DNA from: Thermoactinomyces mirandus
GTDB taxonomy: Bacteria > Bacillota > Bacilli > Thermoactinomycetales > Thermoactinomycetaceae
NCBI RefSeq assembly: GCF_013868055.1
Contig: NZ_JACEOL010000020.1
Span: forward strand, 1 to 38,539
Direction: 5' to 3'
DNA length: 38,539 nucleotides
In this document: piece by piece, positions 32,239 through 38,539 of the stretch
How positions within the stretch are numbered: position 1 is the stretch's first letter
Layout of the letters: each line of letters opens with the position of its first letter
Program-made: the position numbers and the translations under genes
The notes under the pieces: model-generated
Database searches by the model: none
Told to the model about the DNA's origin: nothing
The model's input: only the letters and a program-made list of their open reading frames with translations

Positions 32239-32496
32239 TTATACCGTCTTCCGTTTCTGGTCGCTGAAAATATCATAGGAATTGCCGGCAATCACCCGTT
32301 TCGCGTGTTTACCCTTCATAATCTCCATTTCAACCAGATTGGATAAAGGAATGGAGATTTTTTCGCCATTGCCGGTTTCAAGCTGGCATCGGCACACCCC
32401 GCTGTTGCATCGATACCTGAACACCCTGTAAGGAGACCCGGTTTGCTGTTTTATCTCATCAAACACATTACGAATATTATGCGTGAAAAACATCAC
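32239..32496 (-). CDS. small cysteine-containing unknown protein A1
   Basis: An 85-residue unknown protein. A central RYRCNSGVCRCQLETGNGEK holds three cysteines, and a beta-rich tail (ISIPLSNLVEMEIMKGKHAK, then RVIAGNSYDIF) follows. It distantly resembles the 97-residue protein of cassette 2. It lies directly divergent from the HTH-TPR regulator (215 nt apart), so it is the likeliest target of that regulator. Start at ATG/GTG near 32496 behind GGGGGGATGTG. No signal peptide. Confidence 0.7.
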   Translation of the reverse strand: MMFFTHNIRNVFDEIKQQTGSPYRVFRYRCNSGVCRCQLETGNGEKISIPLSNLVEMEIMKGKHAKRVIAGNSYDIFSDQKRKTV

Positions 32497-32515
32497 ATCC
32501 CCCCTATACTGATAA

Positions 32516-32543
32516 TTTATAATATTTATATATCAATAATCAA
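32516..32543 (-). promoter_or_regulatory. possible promoter for cassette 1
   Basis: TTGATT (32543..32538), a 16-nt spacer and TATAAA (32521..32516) on the minus strand, in a very A/T-rich intergenic region of 215 nt shared with the divergent regulator. Low sequence complexity makes chance matches likely. Confidence 0.35.
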
Positions 32544-32711
32544 ATAATTAATATTAGTCTTTAGCTTCACTTATTATAAATAAATAAAATACTAAAAAAC
32601 CTATTATAAACAGATAGATTTATTTTATAAGCAGGATAACTTCAAATATAGAAGAAATATTTAATTAAAATAGATCGCATTTCAGAAAAATTTTTTTAAG
32701 AAGGGATTATA

Positions 32712-34124
32712 ATGGAATTTGACCGAATTGAAATAGGCAAATTTATCAAGAAGACCAGAAAAGCCAAACGACTGCGCCAGCAGGATCTCGCCGACGAAAA
32801 CATTTCCCAGGTAGTCATCAGTTATATTGAGACGGGCAAACCCGAAATCAGTGAGGAGAAAATCAGATATCTGCTGAACAAACTGAAAATAAGGGAAAGC
32901 GATTATAAGGAATTTTATGTGGAGGACAACAAAGAAGCGTCAAAAGAATTGGAGGAAGAAATGAAGCTGCGCCTGATCGCCTTGGAAACCATTATTGATT
33001 TAACCGCTCCCGAACAGGGACTGGAAGAGCTGAGAAGCATCGGGTTGCCGAATGGTTCCCCTCTGGACGCAGATATCTATTACCTGAAAGGAAAATATTA
33101 TCTCTATAAAAGAAATCTCAAAAGAGCCAACAAATATTTTTTCCAGGCCATACGCCTGGTAGATGACAAGTATCCGGAAATGATTGGCAGCAATTTGAAA
33201 GCGGCCAGTTATTTTGGACTGGCCAAACTGGAATATGCAAATAATGATTTGAACAAAGCATTAGAGTATTGCAAAAAAGGCGAATCGTCGTTTATTATTG
33301 ATGGGGGAAGGTCCTATTTACAAGCTGGATTTTTGGTAAGCAAAGTTATTTTTTTACAAAAGCTGAATCGACTGGAGGATGCCCAAAGCGCCCTGGATAA
33401 GCTCAACTCACTAAATTCGGGCAAACCGTGCTTCATTGAAAGCAGAGAAATTATACTAAATGCTTATGAATTACAAGCAACGATATGGGCGAAAGGAAAT
33501 ATGACAAACAATGCCATCATCCATGCCAAAAAAGGCATTGAACTGGCCCGGATCGACAAAGCTTATGACCGGTCTTGCGAACTTTGGACAACGTTGGGCA
33601 GCATTTACAGCAACAAGAACAAACTTCATCTGGCAGAAATCTGTTTTCTGACCGCATTAAAACTGAAAAACAAAATCCAACGGGAATATCTGCTCTCTTA
33701 TGCCAATACCCAGCTGGGCAACCTGTATACCAAAAAGAAGAAATTTAGCAAGGCGGAGAAAATGTTTCAAAAGGCGATCTCCATCAGTAAAAAAACAAAC
33801 GATGCTTACCAGGAAACCGAAGCTCTGATGGGTTTGGGCGAATGTTACATACATCAGAACAATAGCGCTCATGCCATAAAATGCCTGAAACACGCCCTTG
33901 AACTGGCAAAACAAAGCGGATTTACAAAGCAAAAAAACCAATTACTCTTAAAATTGGGGCATTATCTGAAAACGATTGGCAATCCGGGCTTTCAAGAATA
34001 TGTATTTGATTTTTTTGAATCCAATGTAGAGGCGCTCTTTAACAGAAAAGGAGGTGAAAGTGCAATGCCCTATTATTTTAGTCAGACAAAACGTCACTCC
34101 GCTGGTGATCCGCCGGATCTCTAA
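32712..34124 (+). CDS. HTH-TPR transcriptional regulator (RRNPP/PlcR-Rgg-like)
   Basis: A 470-residue regulator. Residues 5-65 are an XRE-type helix-turn-helix (IGKFIKKTRKAKRLRQQDLA, ISQVVISYIETGKPEIS). Residues about 100-440 are tandem TPR repeats, e.g. DIYYLKGKYYLYKRNLKRAN and ANTQLGNLYTKKKKFSKAEK. This architecture is typical of peptide-pheromone receptors (PlcR, NprR, Rgg) and of sporulation-linked regulators. ATG at 32712 follows AAGAAGGG. Its last 19 codons contain an internal consensus Shine-Dalgarno AAAGGAGGTGA and an in-frame ATG (codon 452, MPYYFSQTK...). The same site serves an overlapping ORF in another frame. It is divergent from the small cysteine-protein cassettes. Confidence 0.88.
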   Translation: MEFDRIEIGKFIKKTRKAKRLRQQDLADENISQVVISYIETGKPEISEEKIRYLLNKLKIRESDYKEFYVEDNKEASKELEEEMKLRLIALETIIDLTAPEQGLEELRSIGLPNGSPLDADIYYLKGKYYLYKRNLKRANKYFFQAIRLVDDKYPEMIGSNLKAASYFGLAKLEYANNDLNKALEYCKKGESSFIIDGGRSYLQAGFLVSKVIFLQKLNRLEDAQSALDKLNSLNSGKPCFIESREIILNAYELQATIWAKGNMTNNAIIHAKKGIELARIDKAYDRSCELWTTLGSIYSNKNKLHLAEICFLTALKLKNKIQREYLLSYANTQLGNLYTKKKKFSKAEKMFQKAISISKKTNDAYQETEALMGLGECYIHQNNSAHAIKCLKHALELAKQSGFTKQKNQLLLKLGHYLKTIGNPGFQEYVFDFFESNVEALFNRKGGESAMPYYFSQTKRHSAGDPPDL

Positions 34125-34161
34125 ACTGTTATCATCCTTATATGACTTTATTGATGAATAA
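34060..34161 (+). CDS. candidate overlapping peptide gene at the 3' end of the HTH-TPR regulator
   Basis: A 33-codon ORF in a different frame from the regulator, GTG at 34060 (or 34054), beginning MQCPIILVRQNVTPLVIRR and ending LYDFIDE-TAA at 34161. A perfect AAAGGAGGTGA (34047-34057) lies immediately upstream, and an intrinsic terminator begins 7 nt after the stop, as if this were the true last gene of the transcript. Peptide signals of RRNPP receptors are commonly encoded right after or overlapping their receptor. It lacks a clear secretion signal, so an intracellular partner or a leaderless signal is also possible. The same ribosome binding site could instead serve the in-frame ATG at 34065 (19 residues). 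Confidence 0.5.
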   Translation: MQCPIILVRQNVTPLVIRRISKLLSSLYDFIDE

Positions 34162-34167
34162 GCCAGC

Positions 34168-34198
34168 AGGCCATCGGTTCAAACGATGGCCTCTTTTT
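34168..34198 (+). terminator. intrinsic terminator after the overlapping ORF
   Basis: AGGCCATCG (34168-34176) and CGATGGCCT (34184-34192) form a perfect nine-base stem followed by CTTTTTG. Confidence 0.92.
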
Positions 34199-34212
34199 GA
34201 CGGAATGCTTAA

Positions 34213-34236
34213 GGGAATCGAACAGATACGATTCCC
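34213..34236. terminator. second hairpin, possible terminator
   Basis: GGGAATCG and CGATTCCC form an eight-base stem followed by GTTTTG on the plus strand. The remaining 34237-34582 stretch has no recognised gene; a plus-strand frame from 34436 is open but runs antisense into the next gene. Confidence 0.5.
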
Positions 34237-34582
34237 GTTTTGCGTTCATGGGCAGTCAGATAAGAATGGCGCTTGAAAAAACCAATACAGTTTCTGTTCT
34301 CTATTAACAAGTTCAGTTGGAAGAAAAGACCTAAAAACAGACAGGCATCATCCAACAAAATCCCCTTCCAAAATACGGACAAAACCTGCGTTTTATACAT
34401 TTCAGCGTTTGATCCAGTAGTTGGGGATTTAAACTTTGCAAAAAGGTAAAGATGAACATCCTTTGAATGTAACTCAGAAAGATTTTGATGGGCAAAGAAT
34501 CGCTCCCCAATTGACTTTAATCTCAGTTAAACCATCTCTCCGGCAGCATACTGACGACATTCACGACATTCAGAAGGAGGAT

Positions 34583-35167
34583 TTACGAATCTCCTGCCCT
34601 GGTTTCTTTCTCCATCAAGGATTCAAGGTCGAACGTTTTCTGAAACAGGTCCTTAAAAAGAGGTTCCACTACTTCTCCGAGCTTGGCCAACGGGTCATCG
34701 GCCTGAAAGATTTCAGAGTGTGTTACTCTTTTGATAGGATTATCCCGCTCGAAAAAAAATTCCACTCCTCCTTCTTCTTTCTCCTGATCCAGTTTCTTTA
34801 CAAACTGGTCATCTTCCAGTTTCCCATAGTCATCCAGCGTGTGGAAATCAGCACATTTCAGGGAAATGGTTTTGTCCCTGAAATCGGTGACGGACAGCAT
34901 CACCTCTCCGTCTTCATCTCTCCGGTCCACAAACTCCACCTTTGCCACAAACGGCTCGATTTGCGGCTCATATTTGTCGCAAATTTTTTCATACAGGTTC
35001 AGCAACTCATCAGCCTGGTCAATCCATTTGTTATTAATGGTTGTCCTTTTCAGTTCCAGTTCTTTTTCCTTTTTGTAACGCTCGATCTGTTCCTCAACAA
35101 TTTCCTGAAAAATGGTTCCCTTGGCTTTTTTCTCGAGAGCCCCCAATCTTTCCTTCATCTTCCACAA
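34583..35167 (-). CDS. unknown protein with N-terminal coiled coil
   Basis: A 194-residue acidic protein I do not recognise. Residues 1-45 are strongly charged and heptad-like (ALEKKAKGTIFQEIVEEQIE), followed by a mixed alpha/beta region (EPFVAKVEFVDRRDEDGEVM, TISLKCADFHTLDDYGKLED). No signal peptide or membrane segment. Starts at TTG 35167 or ATG 35158; neither has a strong ribosome binding site. It is divergent from the Ku gene (164 nt apart). Codon use and length support a real cytoplasmic protein. Confidence 0.7.
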   Translation of the reverse strand: MWKMKERLGALEKKAKGTIFQEIVEEQIERYKKEKELELKRTTINNKWIDQADELLNLYEKICDKYEPQIEPFVAKVEFVDRRDEDGEVMLSVTDFRDKTISLKCADFHTLDDYGKLEDDQFVKKLDQEKEEGGVEFFFERDNPIKRVTHSEIFQADDPLAKLGEVVEPLFKDLFQKTFDLESLMEKETRAGDS

Positions 35168-35331
35168 CCCTGTCCATTGAAATTTGGGGGATATTTTTCT
35201 CTTTTTCCGCCGTATTTATTCAGGAGACTGTCATTTTATGGCAGGTTGAAGCAGCATGGCCTTCGAGTGACAGACGGCCACATGGGGCAAGATAAGAGCA
35301 AAAGAAACGTAAAAAGGAGCATATCATCAAA

Positions 35332-36201
35332 ATGCGGTCTATGTGGAAAGGAAGTATCAGTTTCGGATTGGTGAATATTCCTGTCAGCCTGTACAAGGCA
35401 ACAGATGATCACAAGACAAGTTTTCGCAGCCTGCATGAAGAATGCAAGCATCCGATCCAATACAGGAAATGGTGCCCCGTGTGCAATCGGGAAGTGGAAC
35501 AAAAAGAGATCATTCGCGGCTATGAGTATGCCAAGGGAAATTACATTATCATCACCGATGATGATATCAAGGAACTTCCCCTGCCCACCTTGCGCACCAT
35601 CGAAATTCTTCATTTCACGGATCAGGACAGCATCGATCCGATTTATTACGAAAAAACCTACTATCTCGGTCCCGGCGATTACGGCGGCAAGCCTTACAAA
35701 CTCCTGTATGAAGCAATGAAACAGACAGGAAAAATTGCCGTGGCCAAGGTTGCCTTCCGCACCAGCGAACATCTGGCGGTTATTCGCATTCACAAAGATT
35801 GCCTTGTCCTGAATATCATCCATTATCCGGCTGAAATCCGTGCCGTTGAGTCAGTTCCCGGAATTGAAGCGATTGCCGGGACAGAAGTGACGGAAAACGA
35901 ATTGCAAATGGCCACCAGATTGATCGGGGAGATCAGCGAAAGTTTCCGCAACGATTACAAAAGCAATTACGAAGAGGCGCTGAGAAAACTGATCGAGTCC
36001 AAAATCCAGAATAAAGAAGTGGAAGAACCACAAACCGAACGGGCCAGCAATATCGTTGACCTGATGGAAGCCCTGCAACAAAGCCTGAAAGCACAGGGGC
36101 CGAAAACGAATGCCAGACCGGGCACAGCGGCCGTCGGTGGAGAACCGGATCTCGCGGGTGCCAACAGTCCAGAACCCAAACGGCGCAGACGGAAAATCTG
36201 A
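35332..36201 (+). CDS. ku: DNA end-binding protein Ku
   Basis: A 289-residue bacterial Ku: MWKGSISFGLVNIPVSLYKA, the cysteine/histidine segment ECKHPIQYRKWCPVCNREVE, KGNYIIITDDDIKELPLPT, YYLGPGDYGGKPYKLLYEA and a basic tail PEPKRRRRKI. Ku dimers ring broken DNA ends and recruit ligase LigD for non-homologous end joining, important in spores. No ligD is in the window. ATG at 35332 follows AAAAAGGAG at a rather long 12 nt; the ATG nine bases further is an alternative. The C-terminal extension is longer than the minimal Ku and Lys/Arg-rich, as in DNA-binding C-termini. Confidence 0.95.
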   Translation: MRSMWKGSISFGLVNIPVSLYKATDDHKTSFRSLHEECKHPIQYRKWCPVCNREVEQKEIIRGYEYAKGNYIIITDDDIKELPLPTLRTIEILHFTDQDSIDPIYYEKTYYLGPGDYGGKPYKLLYEAMKQTGKIAVAKVAFRTSEHLAVIRIHKDCLVLNIIHYPAEIRAVESVPGIEAIAGTEVTENELQMATRLIGEISESFRNDYKSNYEEALRKLIESKIQNKEVEEPQTERASNIVDLMEALQQSLKAQGPKTNARPGTAAVGGEPDLAGANSPEPKRRRRKI

Positions 36202-36268
36202 CAGACCGGAAAAAACCCTTATGTTTTTCAAATCCTGATAAGCTGCTTCTTTTCATGGAGGAATGAGG

Positions 36269-36631
36269 ATGTCCCCCATCTATGACAAGCACCATGACCA
36301 GTTTAAGGACAGATTGAAACGTTACGTTCACCTGCAGGCAGTCGAAGCTGCCATTGTCAAAGACCGTTTGCCGATCAAAACCCTTAAACTGGGCAGGGTG
36401 TATGATGAATGGCTGGATCGCCTTTCATACCGCATCCATCAGGATCTGGTCAAACTGCGGCAATACATTCAATCCCACGGGGAAATTGTCCAGATCCGGC
36501 AAGAGAAAGAGACACGGATCGTGGAATACAAATACAACGGTTACCTTTTTAAAATGGAATACCTGAACCGACTGATGCGTGTAGAATGTGAAGAATTGCT
36601 AAGAGCATATGCAGGACTCAGGAAGCATTGA
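36269..36631 (+). CDS. small hypothetical protein downstream of Ku
   Basis: A 120-residue, mostly helical, basic and aromatic-rich protein: SPIYDKHHDQFKDRLKRYVH, LKLGRVYDEWLDRLSYRIHQ, RIVEYKYNGYLFKMEYLNRL. I do not recognise the family. ATG at 36269 is favoured (GGAGG 7 nt upstream); an ATG at 36263 is in frame. It lies 67 nt after Ku in the same direction, so it may be co-transcribed and DNA-related, but that is inference. A consensus promoter begins inside its stop codon. Confidence 0.65.
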   Translation: MSPIYDKHHDQFKDRLKRYVHLQAVEAAIVKDRLPIKTLKLGRVYDEWLDRLSYRIHQDLVKLRQYIQSHGEIVQIRQEKETRIVEYKYNGYLFKMEYLNRLMRVECEELLRAYAGLRKH

Positions 36632-36655
36632 CAAAAAAGTGAGATGCTGTATAAG
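36628..36655 (+). promoter_or_regulatory. strong sigma-A promoter overlapping a stop codon
   Basis: TTGACA (36628-36633), a 16-nt spacer and TATAAG (36650-36655). No start codon with a ribosome binding site follows before the terminator at 36733, so it probably drives a short RNA. Confidence 0.6.
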
Positions 36656-36661
36656 ACAACC

Positions 36662-36761
36662 ACTTTTATATTGGCAAGGGTATGGTGCCTTGTTCAAAAA
36701 TAATGCTGTGAATAACTTTTCTGTAGTCTTTAGGCTGATGATCAATCATCGGCCTTTTTTT
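36662..36761 (+). ncRNA. candidate 100-nt small RNA with own promoter and terminator
   Basis: The span begins about 7 nt after the -10 box and ends in an intrinsic terminator: GGCTGATGAT (36733-36742) pairs with ATCATCGGCC (36745-36754), followed by seven T. A 5' stem CAAGG/CCTTG (near 36676-36694) is possible. It may be a trans-acting small RNA, a 3'-end RNA of the upstream gene, or the leftover leader of the truncated amidase gene that follows. Confidence 0.45.
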
Positions 36762-38487
36762 GATACAGATTATTCCAAAAGAAGGAAAAGAAAACGTTGA
36801 TCCGCGCGTCAAGGATATTCGCATCTTTTTTGTAAACTCCCGCGATGAACAAAAAATCGCAGCAAAGAAGTCATTATGGAAAACCCTGTTTGATGATGCA
36901 GATGCGGCAACAAGCAAGCCAAACGTTGTAAGCCGTGCGAATTGGGGGGCGGATGAATCCCTTCGCTATGACACAACCGGAAAGGAAGTCTGGCCCCGGG
37001 AATATCAAACTGTCACGCATATGGTCGTTCACCATACAAACACGTCCAATTCGGACCCTGATTACGAAGCAGCGATTCGTGCGATTTATGCATATCACGC
37101 CAAACCCGCAAGCCAGGGAGGGCGAGGTTGGGGAGATATCGCCTATAACGCCCTGATTGCTCCAAACGGCACCATCTATGAAGGGCGCAAGGGAAAAGAC
37201 GGCGATGTGTTAACAGAAGGCGTCGTCGGAGACCATGCCTACTTTTTCAACTATGGCAGCTTTGGCGTTTCCATGATTGGCAATTACGATCAAAAGGCCC
37301 TTACTTCGCAGGCGCGCAACTCGCTGGTGCAAATGCTGGCTTATACAGCAGGATACTGGAATATTGACCCAGCTGCCAAAAAGGACTTTGTCCGCAATTA
37401 CGAATACAGTGATCCCACTGTACCCAAGGGACTATAATGTCCCAACCTTAACCGGTCATGGCCTGTTGCCACGCGCAGCGACCAACTGCCCTGGTTCCTA
37501 CGTTAAACCAAAATTACAAACAGGGACATTGGCAGCCGATGTCAAAGCAGCCATGCAATCCTCGGACAACGTCAAACGTCTGACAGGAGCAAACCGGTTT
37601 GAAGTATCGGCAAATGTCAGCAAAGAGATGAATACCCTTGGTGTTTCATCGGAACCATCCTGATTGCCCGCGGCGATCTTTATACCGATGCCTTGTCAGG
37701 CGGGCCGCTGGCAGGAAAATCAGCGTCACCCATCCTGTTAACCTCTACTTCTTCTCTGCCAACAGAGATTAAAGCAGAGATTACCCGCCGCCACCCATCC
37801 AAAGCGATCATCCTGGGAGGGACGGGCTCCGTTTCGACCACCGTGGAAACCCAATTAAAAAATCTGGGTGTAACCACGGTTGAACGGATTGCCGAACCAA
37901 ACCGATTTGCGGTATCTGCCTCGATCGCGGAAAAAGTGATGGAGGGAAGCAGCAATGACACAGCAATCATTGCCAGCGGACTGACCTTCCCGGATGCACT
38001 TTCTGTGTCAGGAGTGGCCGGGAAAAATAAAATGCCGATTTTGCTGGTATCCACAGACAAAATTCCGGCGGAAATCCAAGCTTTCATCAATAATCATCCG
38101 GAAATTACGAAGTATGTGATCGTGGGCGGACCAGGAACTGTTTCAGATATCGTGAAAAATTCATTGGCTTAATCCGGAAAATCGGTAACTCGCCTCGGTG
38201 GTGCAAATCGCTATGAAGTGGGCGTCAATATTGCCAACTACTTCAACCTGAGTCCCAACACCACTGTTTTTGCCCGCGGAGATAACTTTGCGGACGCCTT
38301 GTCCGGAGGTCCGCTCGCTTCCGCTACGGGAGCGCCGATTCTGCTCACACCAAGCAGCAAACTGGACACATCGGTTGAAGCTTACCTCAAGGCTCATCAA
38401 ACCGAACTGGACAACGCCTATATCCTGGGTGGAACCTATTCCGTTTCGCCACAAGTAGAATATAAAATTGGCTCTTATGTACAATAA
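36760..38487 (+). pseudogene. N-acetylmuramoyl-L-alanine amidase with CWB2 repeats, multiply broken
   Basis: Rebuilt across three frames: an amidase_2/PGRP domain (VSRANWGADESLRY, HMVVHHTNTSNSDP, GDIAYNALIAPNGTIYEGRK) is followed by NVPTLTGHGLLPRAATNCPG after a frame break near 37430. Three cell wall-binding type 2 repeats follow (RLTGANRFEVSANV, IAEPNRFAVSASIA, RLGGANRYEVGVNI). A second frame break lies near 37650 and an in-frame TAA at 38170-38172. The signal peptide and N-terminus are missing; the frame opens right in the T-run of the preceding terminator. The intact protein would be a secreted peptidoglycan amidase. Confidence 0.88.
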
Positions 38488-38496
38488 AAACAATTG

Positions 38497-38520
38497 GCGC
38501 TATCTGCACCCAGATAGCGC
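38497..38520. terminator. hairpin after the amidase remnant
   Basis: GCGCTATCTG (38497-38506) and CAGATAGCGC (38511-38520) form a perfect ten-base stem with a four-base loop. On the minus strand it is followed by CAATTGTTTTTATTG. On the plus strand there is no T-run directly after it. Confidence 0.65.
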
Positions 38521-38539
38521 GAGGCTGTTGACAAAAGAA

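Noticed and set aside
34436..35374. 312-codon plus-strand frame
   Set aside because: Mostly antisense to the 34583-35167 gene, Phe/Leu-rich in the manner of a shadow frame, and without a ribosome binding site.

Overview
The window looks like a chromosomal segment of a spore-forming, aerobic member of the Bacillota (class Bacilli). Evidence: strong AGGAGG-type ribosome binding sites, intrinsic terminators, CtaG, CcdA and ResA of Bacillus type, a SleL/YaaH-like GH18 lipoprotein, a sulfur operon syntenic with the Bacillus subtilis yrk genes, copA/copZ, and a Ku protein. No tRNA, rRNA, CRISPR array or intact transposase was seen. The genus cannot be fixed by reading alone.

Layout. (1) 0.4-4.35 kb, minus strand: a reactive-sulfur (persulfide/sulfite) operon, TusA-rhodanese, DsrE, rhodanese-MBL, TusA, TauE and a CsoR/CstR-family repressor, behind one strong promoter with an ATACC-N6-GGTAT operator. 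A membrane rhodanese at 10.7 kb has a very similar promoter and operator. (2) 4.4-6.0 kb: a decay zone with methyltransferase, WrbA and HxlR remnants around an intact Nudix gene, then an intact Cu/Zn SOD. (3) 6.7-10.5 kb, minus: a cytochrome c/thiol-redox operon (Lgt-like membrane protein, resA, ccdA, methyltransferase) preceded by a dead two-component system. (4) 11.4-17.0 kb, minus: GNAT, a MerR-like regulator, a shortened GPP34 protein, two glycosyltransferases, a broken cytochrome c, ctaG and a PhoU-like gene. (5) 17.2-20 kb: a CPBP protease, flotillin wreckage and deoD with an unusual hairpin between Shine-Dalgarno and start. (6) 20.4-25 kb: an FAH hydrolase, then a plus-strand run of YitT, class II aldolase, SDR and diacylglycerol kinase-like genes. 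(7) 25-29.2 kb, minus: copZ-copA copper export and a GH18 lipoprotein. (8) 30-34.2 kb: a cluster of small cysteine-containing unknown proteins, including a duplicated two-gene cassette, divergent from an HTH-TPR regulator (RRNPP-like). The 3' end of that regulator holds a consensus ribosome binding site and an overlapping 33-codon ORF ending just before a terminator. (9) 34.6-38.5 kb: an unknown protein, Ku, a small hypothetical, a possible 100-nt small RNA and a broken amidase with CWB2 repeats.

Two themes stand out. First, pseudogenes are dense: about ten remnants in 38 kb, several with internal deletions that keep only the gene's two ends, which argues for real deletion-driven decay rather than sequencing error. 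Second, there are several unusual translation signals: two genes whose good Shine-Dalgarno sits 8 nt before ATC or ATT with no canonical start nearby, the hairpin spacer of deoD, and the overlapping ORF in the HTH-TPR gene. The most likely undescribed system is the 30-34.2 kb cluster of regulator, candidate peptide and duplicated Cys-rich small proteins.
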